A DNA stretch of 64,000 nt from NCBI RefSeq assembly GCF_006864425.1, contig NZ_QHLI01000006.1, positions 1-64,000 of the forward strand, given 5' to 3'. The stretch is from Campylobacter troglodytis. Its GTDB lineage: Bacteria > Campylobacterota > Campylobacteria > Campylobacterales > Campylobacteraceae. The notes below the pieces were generated by a model. The model had not been told where the DNA came from. It worked only from the letters and a program-made list of their open reading frames with translations, and searched no databases. A program made the position numbers and the translations under genes. Below, one piece after another: positions 1 to 9,564 of this stretch (positions are counted from its first letter, which is position 1; every line of letters starts with the position of its first letter).

Positions 1-394
1 TAGTTATGTTTTATATTTAGTTTTTTTATGCTTAGTTCTGCCTTGCGTGAAAGCCTTGAAAAACTAAAATCGCTTTTTGAAAGCTTTATTTTAGCATATA
101 AGCTTGTTATTTTTAGCATTTAGCAAAGATACAATAAATCATTTTGCTCTTAGATAAAACTTGTAAGCCACAAACTTATATTTGCTTGATTGATAACACA
201 CATAGCGCAAAATGCTACAAACAGCACAAATAAATCTATCCTAAATTTATACAAGCTTTGTGCGAAGTTAAAGAGCATATAAAAATAAGTTTTTGCTAAA
301 AGGCAAAATGAAATTTGGCTTGAGAAAATAAATGAGCCTGAATTTTTGAATTTGCACAATGATGCTTAAATTTTAAGCCAAGAAAGCCTACGCA
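1..394. other. Non-coding AT-rich stretch
   Basis: No gene is supported here. A 69-codon open frame on the minus strand (150-359) is Phe/Leu/Cys-rich, has no ribosome binding site that I can see, and resembles no family I know, so I treat it as chance. The stretch leads into transposon debris. Confidence 0.5.
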
Positions 395-816
395 CTACAT
401 TTAATAGCCAAAGAGCGTGAAAAAGCTCTAAAATGCAAGGTGAAATTAAGCTATTTTTACAATACCTCGTTCGTAACTTTGAGTAAAAAAGCCAAAAGGG
501 TAAGGATAAAGCTTGGTGTTAAGCTAACAAAAACCTAGAGTAGTTTTTAAATTAAGCCTTAAATTTAAACGCTAAGATCTAAGTTTAATTTTTAAACAAA
601 AATTCAAAGAAAATTCACTAATATTTTTGCTTCGCACTACTCATCATAACTACAAAGTAAAATGAGCCTTGCTAGTTTGCTTTACCAAAGTTCGTGGCAC
701 CAATAAAATTTCTTCATTTAAAAGAACTTAGATCTAATACAAAAAATTTAGGACGAAATTCTCATCAAAATTTATTAAAGCGTATAAGTCAAAAATCTGT
801 TAAGTTGAATTGAGCC
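395..816 (+). mobile_element. IS1595-family relic R1 (3' half) plus a second right-end fragment
   Basis: Reading the plus strand, the stretch at 395-420 encodes LIAKEREK, the linker before the catalytic region that recurs in the other relics of this window. Degraded traces of the KRVRGKRGRG region follow at 490-530. The right end reads TCTGTTAAGTTGAATTGAGCC (791-816, with interruptions), matching the terminal repeat of the other copies. No transposase reading frame survives. A further right-end-like piece lies at about 875-925 (AAAAATGATAA...TTGAATTAAGCCT). A copy of the 38-bp palindromic module is embedded at 625-662. Confidence 0.65.
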
Positions 817-1108
817 AAGATCTTGATCTAAATTTTACATTTACGTAAAGAAAAATTTTATAACAAGATTTATATAAGAACTTCTTAAAAATGATAAAAA
901 CAAGGGCTTGAATTAAGCCTCATTTGACACTATCTCAGTTTAATAAATGACTTATGAAGAATTAATAATTTAAAGACAGTTTTAAGATCGAAGTTAAAAA
1001 GCACCTTATTTTTCTAAACAAAATGCTATCTTTAATCAAATACAAATGTTTAGTTAATTTTAAATAAATGTTCTCAAAAGCTTAAATTCACAGAACCAAC
1101 ACAAAGTC

Positions 1109-1543
1109 CTAATCTCTGCTAAATTTAGTACTTATTTTTACCCCACCATTTACCGCTTCAAGCTCAAAATAATACTCCCCAGCACCCCAGCACCTACGTT
1201 CTATGATGAGTTTTTTATCCTGCCATATATATTTATTTCCTTGATGATTAAGTTCCTCATATAATTTTAAGCTTGGTGTCAAGCCCACACAAGCACATCC
1301 TGCTGAGTCATTTGGGGTATTTGAGTTATTTTCATCGAGTATGCCGTGCATTTGCACTAGCTTTTCATAGCTTTGCATTATACTTACACCCTTATCAAAG
1401 GCTACAAAAGAATCAGCATAAAGATCAAAGGCATTGCTTTGAGCCTTAAATTCAAGCCTTTGGCTCTTAGCGGCTGTGAGGGCATTTTCGCCAAGGCTTG
1501 CCGTGTTTAAAATACACAAAGAAAGCAAGATAAATTTTTTCAC
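1109..1543 (-). CDS. Predicted secreted protein of unknown function
   Basis: A 144-residue protein with GTG start at 1543, chosen because AAGGA sits just upstream of it. Residues 1-20 form a signal peptide (MKK, then a Leu/Ile/Cys core, cleavage near A-S-L-G). The mature part has a CAC cysteine pair near residue 83 and one further cysteine in RRCWGAGEYY, so a disulfide in the periplasm is possible. I recognise no family. It stands alone: no gene is close on either side and the flanks hold transposon debris and empty sequence, which suggests an accessory gene. Secretion is clear, function is not. Confidence 0.6.
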   Translation of the reverse strand: MKKFILLSLCILNTASLGENALTAAKSQRLEFKAQSNAFDLYADSFVAFDKGVSIMQSYEKLVQMHGILDENNSNTPNDSAGCACVGLTPSLKLYEELNHQGNKYIWQDKKLIIERRCWGAGEYYFELEAVNGGVKISTKFSRD

Positions 1544-1942
1544 TGTTTTTCCTTAAAATTTAAGCTCTTTCATAAAAACTCACATACTTTTATAAAAACA
1601 CACAAAAATTGAAAACTTCACAAAAAATTTTAGGTTCTTTTCAAAAAAACATTAATCTTTGTCATACTAAGTTTACACTAAGTATCTCAAAGCTAAGTTT
1701 CTCAGACAAAGCCTAGTTTCTCCTACAAACAAAGTCTCTTTCAATAAAACATAGTTTTCTTATAAAACGAAGTTTATACAATGACAAGCTTATGCGATAA
1801 ATCAATGCTTTGTGGGAACTGAATTTTAATTGAATTTAAGTAAAAATTCGTGTCAAACACTATTCAAATTCACACAAAAACCTTCAAAAGCCCACACAAA
1901 AGCATCCCAAAATTCACGCACAAAGCCACGCTTAACGCAAAT
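1544..1942. other. Intergenic stretch with a dispersed inverted-repeat remnant
   Basis: No gene seen. It holds CATTAATCTTTGTCAT near 1650 and the roughly inverted partner ATGACAAGCTTATGCG near 1782. Near-copies of the second motif recur at about 35261, with more distant forms near 44075 and 56245. Confidence 0.4.
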
Positions 1943-3151
1943 TTAATCCAAAGCTAAACTCGGTTTCATCTCTAAAATTTTCCAAGGAAGTCCTTGTGAA
2001 TTTAACTCATCCATAAAAGGCTTTGCGTCAAATTCCTCCATATTTTTCACGCCATCTCCGCTCCAAATGCCCTTTGCAACAAGCTTTGCACCTATCATAG
2101 CAGGAACGCCTGTGGTGTAGCTAACAGCTTGTGCGCCCGTTTCTTTGTAGCATTCCTCGTGCTGGCAGACATTGTAGATATAAATTTGCTTGTCCTTGCC
2201 ATCTTTTAGCCCCCTTATCACGCAGCCTATGTTGGTCTTGCCCTTTGTGCGAGGACCAAGACTAGCAGGATCAGGTAAAAGCGTCTTTAAAAACTCGATG
2301 GGAATAATTTCTACTCCCTTATGAAGCACAGGCTTAATGCCTAGCATACCGACATTTTCAAGGCATTTCATATGAGTTAGATAACTTTGCGAAAAGGTCA
2401 TAAAAAAGCGAATGCGTTTAAGCCCCTTGATATTTTTCACAAGGCTTTCAAGCTCCTCGTGATAAAGCAAATAGCTATCCTTCACCCCAACTTCTGGGTA
2501 ATCCCACTGCATCTTAACAGACACAGGCTCGGTTTCTATCCACTTGCCCTCTTGCCAAAAACGCCCTTTGGCACTTACCTCACGCAAATTTATCTCGGGG
2601 TTAAAATTAGTAGCAAAGGCATATCCGTGATCCCCTGCGTTGCAGTCTAAAATATCTATGAAATTTATCTCATCAAAAAGATTTTGCGCCGCATAAGCAC
2701 AAAAGACATTAGTTACGCCAGGATCAAAGCCACTTCCTAAAAGCCCTAAAATGCCCTCTTTTTTGAAGGCTTCATTTTTCGCCCATTGTTCCTTATACTC
2801 AAATTTCGCCAAATCAGGGTGCTCATAATTTGCAGTGTCAATGTAGGGGATTTTAGCTTTAAGGCAAGCGTCCATCAAGGCTAAGTCTTGATAAGGCAAG
2901 GCTAAATTCAAAAGCAAATCAGCCTTTATCTTACTTGCAAATTCAGCCACAGCCTCGCTATCATCAGCATTTATTTGTGCTGTGTTTATGCTAACCCCCA
3001 AACGCTCTTTTATGAAAGCAGCTATTTCATCGCATTTGCTTTTGGTCCTACTTGCAAGGGTGATTTGCGTGAAGATATCAGCATTCATCGCGCATTTAAC
3101 AGTAGCTACCCTACTAACCCCACCTGCTCCTATGATTAAAATATGACTCAT
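1943..3151 (-). CDS. Saccharopine dehydrogenase family protein, probable carboxynorspermidine synthase
   Basis: A 402-residue protein. I start it at MSHILIIG (ATG at 3151) because AAAAAGGAC lies directly upstream and the Rossmann motif IIGAGGVSRV begins at once; 30 extra open codons upstream lack a ribosome site. Family knowledge: in Campylobacter this LYS9-like enzyme reductively condenses aspartate semialdehyde with a diamine to carboxyspermidine, which a decarboxylase (nspC) turns into spermidine. The protein has the N-terminal NAD(P)-binding domain followed by the saccharopine-dehydrogenase-type C-terminal domain (GTVNVFCAYA-like region, GCVIRGLKDG, TTGVPAMIGA). nspC is not in this window. 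The gene is monocistronic, with 293 bp of unassigned sequence before pyrF. Confidence 0.85.
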   Translation of the reverse strand: MSHILIIGAGGVSRVATVKCAMNADIFTQITLASRTKSKCDEIAAFIKERLGVSINTAQINADDSEAVAEFASKIKADLLLNLALPYQDLALMDACLKAKIPYIDTANYEHPDLAKFEYKEQWAKNEAFKKEGILGLLGSGFDPGVTNVFCAYAAQNLFDEINFIDILDCNAGDHGYAFATNFNPEINLREVSAKGRFWQEGKWIETEPVSVKMQWDYPEVGVKDSYLLYHEELESLVKNIKGLKRIRFFMTFSQSYLTHMKCLENVGMLGIKPVLHKGVEIIPIEFLKTLLPDPASLGPRTKGKTNIGCVIRGLKDGKDKQIYIYNVCQHEECYKETGAQAVSYTTGVPAMIGAKLVAKGIWSGDGVKNMEEFDAKPFMDELNSQGLPWKILEMKPSLALD

Positions 3152-3444
3152 CTTATGTCCTTTTTGTGAATTTATGTGAATTTTAGCAAAAATTGCTATA
3201 AAAAATTTAGCATTTTTTAAAAACTGTTGTCTATCTTGCAAGGCATCTTAAAAAACTTGTGATGCTAGGATCTTGTATAAAGCATTGCAAAACAAAGTTT
3301 TTTGCTAAAACACAACTTCTTATACAAAGAATCCTTCTTTATAAAAATAGTTCTTTTTGCTTTACGACTAAAGCCCACCTAAATTCTATTTTTCAAAATG
3401 ATCAATTTGACAAGCCTATGTGAAATACTTTTTTAAAAGCCTTT

Positions 3445-4125
3445 TTATAACTCAGAAAGGATACTCTCAACCACTTGCCTAGGATTACTAGCCCTATAAA
3501 TAGGACGTCCTATAACGATGAAATCGCTTTTATTTGCCTTGGCTGTGGCAAGATCTGCCACCCTTGCCTGATCATTTTTATCCTCATTAAAGGGACGAAT
3601 GCCCGGAGTTAGGGTTATAAAGCTTGAATTTGTGGCATTTTTCACAACCAAGCTTTCATAAACAGAGCAAACAACCCCGTCAAGCCCGCTTTCATAAGCC
3701 ATCTTTGACATACAAAGCACGGCTTCATTTATATTTTGTTTATAAAGGGCTTTAAATTCAGCTTCCTCAAAGCTCGTAAGTGCCGACACCGCTAACACCA
3801 AGGGTCGTTTTGAAAGGGCATTTAAGCGGCTCATCACCTCGCTCATCGCCTTTGAACCAGCACTTGCGTGTAAATTTATCATATCAACGCCGATTTTAGC
3901 AAGCTCTTCGCAAGCATCTGCCATAGTATTAGGTATGTCGTAGAGTTTTAGGTCCAAAAACACCTTAAATTCAGCTATCTTGCCAAGCTCATCAAGCAAT
4001 CTTGCCCCATCTCGCAAATAGCTACGAAGTCCTATTTTTAGCCAAATATCAAGCCCTTTAAGCTTCTTTGCTAGCTCTAAGCACTCAGTGCTACTTGCCA
4101 TATCAAAGGCAACGCAAAGCTTCAT
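3445..4125 (-). CDS. pyrF: Orotidine 5'-phosphate decarboxylase
   Basis: A 226-residue cytoplasmic enzyme that makes UMP, the last step of de novo pyrimidine synthesis. The active-site motif [10 protein letters not shown] is at residues 58-67 with the catalytic lysine at 60, and the phosphate-binding end reads [14 protein letters not shown]. The length is normal for a group I enzyme. Its ATG lies inside the last codons of nusB (4-nt overlap), so translation is coupled in a ribH-nusB-pyrF operon. pyrD, the other pyrimidine gene of this window, lies over 50 kb away. Confidence 0.95.
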   Translation of the reverse strand: MKLCVAFDMASSTECLELAKKLKGLDIWLKIGLRSYLRDGARLLDELGKIAEFKVFLDLKLYDIPNTMADACEELAKIGVDMINLHASAGSKAMSEVMSRLNALSKRPLVLAVSALTSFEEAEFKALYKQNINEAVLCMSKMAYESGLDGVVCSVYESLVVKNATNSSFITLTPGIRPFNEDKNDQARVADLATAKANKSDFIVIGRPIYRASNPRQVVESILSEL

Positions 4126-4514
4126 TTTTTCGCACCTTTCAAGGCATCAAGCACGGCATTTATGAATTTTGGGGCATTATCACTTGCTAATTCCTTTGCA
4201 AGCTCGATGGCTTCGTTGATGATGATGGCTTTTGGAGTGTCGCTGTAAAAAAACTCATAGGCACTAAGCCTTAAAATCGCCATTTCTACAATGCTTGGTC
4301 TTTGTGTCTGCTTAATAAAAGGCTGAATTTTAGCGTCTAAAAGCTCTAAATTCGTCTGCACGCCCTGATACAAAGAAAGCACAAAGTCTCTTTGAGTCCC
4401 ACGCACCTTTTTGTCCTCCAAAAATTCAGCCACGCCCTCCTCGCTTTGAGCGTTAAATTCACTCGCGTAAAGCAAGGACACAGCAGCCCTTCTTGCTTGA
4501 TGCCTTGTTGCCAT
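4122..4514 (-). CDS. nusB: Transcription antitermination factor NusB
   Basis: A 130-residue all-helical RNA-binding protein that joins NusE (S10) on boxA RNA during rRNA transcription. It begins [17 protein letters not shown], the usual arginine-rich first helix, and ends in [14 protein letters not shown]...[10 protein letters not shown], the conserved C-terminal helices. Full length for the family. It starts one base after ribH stops and overlaps pyrF, which fits the ribH-nusB pairing found in many bacteria. Confidence 0.95.
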   Translation of the reverse strand: MATRHQARRAAVSLLYASEFNAQSEEGVAEFLEDKKVRGTQRDFVLSLYQGVQTNLELLDAKIQPFIKQTQRPSIVEMAILRLSAYEFFYSDTPKAIIINEAIELAKELASDNAPKFINAVLDALKGAKK

Positions 4515-4515
4515 C

Positions 4516-4986
4516 TTAGGCTTTTAGAGCCTGTTTGAGGCTTAAAATTTCAATGAGGCTAACCATAGCTTCAAAGCCTTTGTTTCCAGCCTTTGAGCCT
4601 GCTCGTTCAATGGCTTGCTCGATAGTATCGGTAGTTAGCACACCAAAACTCACAGGGATTTCGTGTTTAAGGGAGACATTTGCTATGCCCTTTGTTGTCT
4701 CGGCACTTACATAGTCAAAATGCGGAGTAGAGCCTCTAATTACCGCACCCACGCAGCAAATGGCGTCAAATTTGCCACTTTCTATGGCACTTTTAAGCAC
4801 GAAGGGGATTTCAAATGCCCCTGGCACAAGGATTAGCGAGAGTTTATCCTCGCTTCCTCCGTGTCTTAAAAAGGCGTCTTTTGCACCCTCTGCCAAGCGG
4901 TCTGTGATGAGGTGATTAAAACGGGAGTTTATAATGGCAAATCTTTCCTTGCCACTTAATGCTAATTTTCCTTCAATGATGGTCAT
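4516..4986 (-). CDS. ribH: 6,7-dimethyl-8-ribityllumazine synthase
   Basis: A 156-residue enzyme that joins the pyrimidinedione and 3,4-dihydroxybutanone phosphate to lumazine, the penultimate step of riboflavin synthesis; members assemble into 60-mers or decamers. I start at MTIIEGKL (ATG 4986), preceded by AAAAGGAC; nine further open codons upstream have no site. Motifs: [27 protein letters not shown] (catalytic His) and GNKGFEAM. First gene of ribH-nusB-pyrF. As I recall, C. jejuni has kdsA directly upstream; here that place is taken by IS debris. Confidence 0.95.
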   Translation of the reverse strand: MTIIEGKLALSGKERFAIINSRFNHLITDRLAEGAKDAFLRHGGSEDKLSLILVPGAFEIPFVLKSAIESGKFDAICCVGAVIRGSTPHFDYVSAETTKGIANVSLKHEIPVSFGVLTTDTIEQAIERAGSKAGNKGFEAMVSLIEILSLKQALKA

Positions 4987-5109
4987 TTTTTGTCCTTTTG
5001 AGCGAATTTTCATTTTGCTTGAATTTTACAAAAAGTTGGCAAATTTTTAGACCCTTTAAGGCAAAACCTTGAATAATATCAAAGCTAGTTCAAGGCATTA
5101 TTTACGCAA

Positions 5110-5436
5110 TGAAAAATGTATTCTTAGTTTTTAAAGTTTTAAAAAATTTAGGTAAAGTTGAAAGCATTTTATCTTGCTTTACTTGCAACTGTGTATTAAA
5201 AGATATGGTTATTAAGGGTCCCATTAGGCTAAGAAAAATGTATATATTTTTACTCGGTGTTTTTGTAAGGCAAAATAGGCTATGCTAAACATAGGCTTTC
5301 TAAATTTAAAAGCATTAAAAGAAGAAATTTTATTCTGCACTTAAAAAAATAACATTAAGATAAAAATTTAAGACAAAATTCTCATCAAAATTTGCTGAAA
5401 TTGATAAGCCAAAATCCGCTTAAATTAAATTGAGCC
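5110..5436 (+). mobile_element. IS1595-family relic R2 (3' third)
   Basis: The plus strand at about 5290-5350 still encodes YAKHRLSKFKSIKRRNFILH, the C-terminal signature of IS1595-type transposases (YAK-R-AKF...F-LHLKE). It is followed by the right end, AAGCCAAAATCCGCTTAAAT then TAAATTGAGCC at 5426-5436. The 5' two thirds are missing and frames are broken. The rest of 5014-5628 holds no gene. The relic sits at the point where the C. jejuni-like ribH block ends. Confidence 0.75.
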
Positions 5437-5628
5437 TAAAATTAATAAAAAAGATCTTATTGAAATATCTTGTACCACATATAAAACCCTTGCAAAGCTC
5501 TAAGAAAAACATTTCAAAGGCTATCATAAATTTAGTCTATAAAAGATTTAAGTTAGTAATATACTTTCATCGCTATAAGCTAAGTTATGTGAGCTTGGAT
5601 TAAGCCTTGCAAATTTATAAAAAGATTT

Positions 5629-6018
5629 TTAGTTTTTATTTAAGCTAGTTTTTTCACAAAGTAGTTCATAAATTTTTTGAAAGGCTAAGATTCTTGGATG
5701 ATTTTTTATCCACTCTCTTAACCCATTTTCATCTAAACTATCATCAAATGAGTAATCCTCATCTTGATAATGAAACGGTGCTTCTTCTAGCATTTTAACA
5801 AAACAATCAAAATTATCCCTCACAAAATCCAGATCCTCTTGATCTGGCTTTGCACCCTTATCAAGTAAGGTTTTAAGCTCTTTGATAAAATCCTCATTTA
5901 AAGGAAATATTATTTCTATGAAATCCTCGTTCTCATCCTCGGTTTCAATGCGTAAAATTTGCACATTTTGTATAAGCTTTTTGTAGCTTTTTTGAATCTT
6001 AGTTTTTGAAAAAAACAT
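5629..6018 (-). CDS. Small acidic protein of unknown function, co-transcribed with pyk
   Basis: A 129-residue protein very rich in Glu and Asp (IETEDENEDFIEIIF near the start, FHYQDEDYSFDDSLDENG in the middle) with a lysine-rich N-terminus. No signal peptide or membrane segment, so cytoplasmic. Its ATG follows the pyk stop codon by two bases, so it is the second gene of a pyk operon, with a weak A-rich ribosome site. I recognise no family. The downstream 190 bp lead into the R2 relic. Confidence 0.65.
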   Translation of the reverse strand: MFFSKTKIQKSYKKLIQNVQILRIETEDENEDFIEIIFPLNEDFIKELKTLLDKGAKPDQEDLDFVRDNFDCFVKMLEEAPFHYQDEDYSFDDSLDENGLREWIKNHPRILAFQKIYELLCEKTSLNKN

Positions 6019-6020
6019 TT

Positions 6021-7466
6021 TTAAAGGCTTAGATAGTATTCAATTTGTTCTTTTTTGAGGATTTTTACAAGATTGCTTGTGCCACGAATTCCTGTTGGAA
6101 AGCCTGCTGTTAGTATGTAGGTTTTATTTAGATCCACTAGCTTTGCTTTAACAGTAGCCTTTATGGCATTTGATATAAGATCTATAAGCTCTTCGCTCTT
6201 AGCTATTAAAACCGCAGGTTCTATGCCCCAAACTATACATAAAGAATTCAACACCCTCTCGCTGTGAGCTACTGCTATGACAGGTACACTTGGTCTGTAT
6301 CTAGCTATTTTAAGGGCTGACTGTCCGCTACTTGTAAGCGCAAAGATGGCCTGAGCGTTTAAATCCATAGCCAAAACCCCACTTGAGTGCATGATCTTTT
6401 CCGTGTCATTGCAAAACATAAAGCTGTCAAATTTGTTGTAAGGATAGTTTTTTTCGGTTTCTATGATGGTCTTGCTCATTATCTCAACTGCATTTGCAGG
6501 ATCTATGCCAATGGCACTTTCCTCACTAAGCATAACTGCATCTGTGCCGTCTAAGACGGCATTTGCTACATCTGAGATCTCAGCCCTGGTGGCATTTTTG
6601 GTCTTTGTCAAGGAAAAAAGCATTTGAGTGGCAGTGATTACGGGCTTACTTGCTGAGTTTGCCTTGTGAATGATCTGCTTTTGTATATTTGGCACCTTAT
6701 AATAAGGAACCTCTATACCTAAATCCCCCCTTGCTACCATTATACCATCGCTTGATGCTATAATCTCGTCTATGTTCTCCACAGCGTCAAATTTTTCAAT
6801 CTTAGCAAAAATAGCAATCTCAGCCTCATTTTCAGCTAAAATTTTACGAACCTCAGCTATGTCGTGGGCATTTTGCACGAAGGATATGGCTAAAAAATCC
6901 ACCTCATTTTCTATGCCCCAAAGTAGATCGTCTTTATCTTTTTGAGTAATAACATCTATATTTATCCTTGTGTTTGGAAAATTCACGCCCTTGTTTGAAT
7001 TTAAAAAGCCATCATTTTGCACAACTGTTTTAATGATACTCGCACTAGTTTCAAGCACTTGCACTGAGATGCTTCCATCATAAAGATAAATTAGTTCATC
7101 TTTTTTAAGCATATCTAGGATTTCAGGATGATTTATGCTAAGCTTGTAATGATCCTCACTAAGCCTTTCTCCTATAATCTTTTCCTTATAAAAATCTATC
7201 CTATCTCCGCTTTTTAGCTCAAAGGGTTCTTTTAGCTCTGTGGTTCTTATTTTGGGTCCGCTTATATCTTGCAAGATACCAACTCTGACATTAAGCTCTC
7301 TTGCTACCTTGCGTATGCTTTGTAAATTTTTTTTGTGATACTCGTGTGAGCCATGGGAAAAATTCAAGCGAAAAACATTTGCACCGCTTTTCACCATAGC
7401 TCTTAAAACACTCTCATCCTCGCTTGCTGGTCCTACTGTGGCTACAATCTTTGTTCTTTTAAGCAT
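6021..7466 (-). CDS. pyk: Pyruvate kinase
   Basis: A 481-residue glycolytic enzyme making pyruvate and ATP from phosphoenolpyruvate and ADP. It begins MLKRTKIVATVGPAS; substrate and metal motifs are FRLNFSHG, IFAKIEKFDAVEN (catalytic lysine in the IEK region), DGIMVARGDLGIEVPY and TKNATRAEISDVANAVLDG. The C-terminal allosteric domain is complete. Campylobacter usually cannot use glucose, so the enzyme probably serves amino-acid-derived carbon or gluconeogenic balance (family knowledge). Followed at once by the small acidic gene. Confidence 0.95.
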   Translation of the reverse strand: MLKRTKIVATVGPASEDESVLRAMVKSGANVFRLNFSHGSHEYHKKNLQSIRKVARELNVRVGILQDISGPKIRTTELKEPFELKSGDRIDFYKEKIIGERLSEDHYKLSINHPEILDMLKKDELIYLYDGSISVQVLETSASIIKTVVQNDGFLNSNKGVNFPNTRINIDVITQKDKDDLLWGIENEVDFLAISFVQNAHDIAEVRKILAENEAEIAIFAKIEKFDAVENIDEIIASSDGIMVARGDLGIEVPYYKVPNIQKQIIHKANSASKPVITATQMLFSLTKTKNATRAEISDVANAVLDGTDAVMLSEESAIGIDPANAVEIMSKTIIETEKNYPYNKFDSFMFCNDTEKIMHSSGVLAMDLNAQAIFALTSSGQSALKIARYRPSVPVIAVAHSERVLNSLCIVWGIEPAVLIAKSEELIDLISNAIKATVKAKLVDLNKTYILTAGFPTGIRGTSNLVKILKKEQIEYYLSL

Positions 7467-7522
7467 TTTTTCCCTTTTTTAAGGGACATTTTAGCAAAAT
7501 TTGGAAACAAAAAAAATACAAG

Positions 7523-8866
7523 CTACATCAACTCCTCGTAGAATTTATCCTCGTCAAATTTCACGCCTAAATACTTACAAATCTTTCTAGCATCTCTTCT
7601 TGCATTACCCAAACAGCTTGTAGCACCAGGACTTGGGGTCATATTAAAGATAATCCCATCTATTTCATTTATACTAGCCTCGCCTAGCATAATCTCTCCT
7701 TTTATCTTATCTATAACCTGAGGACGAACGCCGCCAAAGCCCTTGGCGTACTCTATATCACTGGCTTTTAGGCTAGGGACGATCTTTCGGACATTTTTTA
7801 CAAAAAAGATTCTGTTAAAATATGGAATTTCAAAAAGATAGTTTGAAAGTATGTATTTTCCAACTGTTTCATCCTTCATCATACCAAATGTGATCTTGGC
7901 TATCTTGCTGTCAAATTTTAAGGTATAAAAAAACTCAGGCACAGATTTAAGTCCGTGATACCTTTCTAGTTTAGGTATAACAAGTGCTGTTGGACCAAAG
8001 CGCGTATTCATATCTAAGAGCATATCAGGATCTCCATGCAGTGCTGCGAAGGGAAGCTTTGGATTTTGCACTGTGTAAATTTTGCCACGAAGTAGCTTTT
8101 TCTTAGTCATATAAAAGCTACCAGCCACAGGCCAACAAGACTTATCAAGCCCTACTCCCATCTTGTGAGCTAGGTAAAGTGAGTGTGCTCCAGCATTTAC
8201 AACAACAGCCTTTGCTACAAATTCCTCATAGCTTTTTGTGTAGATATGAAAGGCACCGTCTTTTTGTTCTATCTTATTTACCTCTTGATTATAGGTTACG
8301 AAGGTATTTTTGTTCTCCTTCATAGCATCTTCTATTAAACTCTCGCTCATCTTGCCAAAATCAACCGTAGTGTAGCTATCTCCCTCTAAGGCTCCCATAG
8401 CTACTACATTCTCAGATCTATCACCAGTGCCATCCTTGCTTAAAACAACCTTTGGTTCAAGCTCTTTGATTCTATGTTTATCAAAATACTGCAAGTAAGG
8501 ATAAAGCTCCTTAAACTGCTCAAACCTACCCTTCATATACTCACACTCCTCATCCCCAACAGCCAAAGCCATCTTTTGATGAGAGTATACAAAGGTATTG
8601 CCCTCCTCTTTTTTAGCCACTGCATATCTAGCTACCATATCTGCATTAGGCTTTACCTTTCTTGCCTTTTCTATGGTGTAATTTGTCTCTATGTCGCCGC
8701 AGTGTATGGTTTGAGAATTGCTACTTGCACGAGAGTTAAGCGTAGCCGGTCCGTGATACTTTTCAATCAAGGCTATATTTTTAAGATCCGTATACCTTGC
8801 TAGCTCATAAAATAAAGCCGCACCCGAGATGCCAGCACCAATTACAACAACATCAAATTCCTTCAT
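7523..8866 (-). CDS. mqo: FAD-dependent malate:quinone oxidoreductase
   Basis: A 447-residue flavoprotein. The FAD-binding glycine motif VVIGAGISGAALFYEL is at residues 7-22, and a long FAD oxidoreductase domain follows with NAGAHS and a C-terminal GFGGVRPQV and PGATSCLGNARRDA. As I recall, the C. jejuni and Helicobacter homologues in this context are annotated as mqo, which passes electrons from malate to the quinone pool at the inner membrane face. It is a short, divergent Mqo and could also be read as an L-2-hydroxyglutarate-type oxidase. AAGGAGAA precedes the ATG. It lies 24 bp downstream of coaX on the same strand. Confidence 0.85.
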   Translation of the reverse strand: MKEFDVVVIGAGISGAALFYELARYTDLKNIALIEKYHGPATLNSRASSNSQTIHCGDIETNYTIEKARKVKPNADMVARYAVAKKEEGNTFVYSHQKMALAVGDEECEYMKGRFEQFKELYPYLQYFDKHRIKELEPKVVLSKDGTGDRSENVVAMGALEGDSYTTVDFGKMSESLIEDAMKENKNTFVTYNQEVNKIEQKDGAFHIYTKSYEEFVAKAVVVNAGAHSLYLAHKMGVGLDKSCWPVAGSFYMTKKKLLRGKIYTVQNPKLPFAALHGDPDMLLDMNTRFGPTALVIPKLERYHGLKSVPEFFYTLKFDSKIAKITFGMMKDETVGKYILSNYLFEIPYFNRIFFVKNVRKIVPSLKASDIEYAKGFGGVRPQVIDKIKGEIMLGEASINEIDGIIFNMTPSPGATSCLGNARRDARKICKYLGVKFDEDKFYEELM

Positions 8867-8890
8867 TTCTTCTCCTTAATCAAGTTTCAA

Positions 8891-9523
8891 TCAGCTAAAT
8901 AAAAGTTGTGAATTTTCCTCTATGATCTTCTTCATACCTCTAAAAACAAGAAGCTTATCATAAATAGCCCTATCAAAAAAATTTGCCAAAAACTGCCCAT
9001 CCCCACCGGTAAAATAAAGCTTTCTATTTCTAGCAGCATTGTCAATAAGCAAATAAATTCCCTTAAAGGTGCCATAGCTTACAGCATCAACAGTTCTTTG
9101 AGGCAAGGCATCAAGGCTTATTTGGGTATTAAATTCACATTTTAATCTAAGAGAGATCTCAGCATAGGTTTTTCTATAATGAGCAAGCCCTGGCAAGATA
9201 AAGCCTCCAAGGTGCATATGATTTGAGATAACATCTACGCTAATGGCACTTCCTGCATCCACAACAACCCCATCAGCCACAGTATAGCAAGCTGCTACTC
9301 TATCAATGCCAAGACCTGAGTAAATGGTATCAAATTGAAAATAAGGCTCTAAATTTATGAAATTTCTTTTTGCAGCTGTGTGTTCTTTTAAGCCCTCATT
9401 TACGCTTATGTAAAAGATCTTTTCTTCGCTTTGAAAGCCTAAAAATTCTTCTACATTCATTGAGCTAAATTTTTGATCCTCCAAAAAATTAATACTAGAA
9501 TTTCCTATATCACATAAAATCAT
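8891..9523 (-). CDS. coaX: Type III pantothenate kinase
   Basis: A 210-residue enzyme of the ASKHA fold that phosphorylates pantothenate, the first step of coenzyme A synthesis. Phosphate-binding motif LCDIGNSSINF is at residues 3-13, followed by GLGIDRVAA and VVDAGSAISVD, the second ATP-binding signature, then GGFILPG. It is shorter than the usual 240-260 residues, as is typical of Campylobacterota. Located between the BamB-like lipoprotein gene (41 bp upstream) and mqo. Confidence 0.92.
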   Translation of the reverse strand: MILCDIGNSSINFLEDQKFSSMNVEEFLGFQSEEKIFYISVNEGLKEHTAAKRNFINLEPYFQFDTIYSGLGIDRVAACYTVADGVVVDAGSAISVDVISNHMHLGGFILPGLAHYRKTYAEISLRLKCEFNTQISLDALPQRTVDAVSYGTFKGIYLLIDNAARNRKLYFTGGDGQFLANFFDRAIYDKLLVFRGMKKIIEENSQLLFS

Positions 9524-9564
9524 AATAGTTTAATCCATCTTAGAGCCTTCACAGTTAAACCCTA

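Noticed and set aside
150-359. 69-codon minus-strand frame
   Set aside because: No ribosome site, Phe/Leu/Cys-rich chance composition, no family, next to decayed IS DNA.
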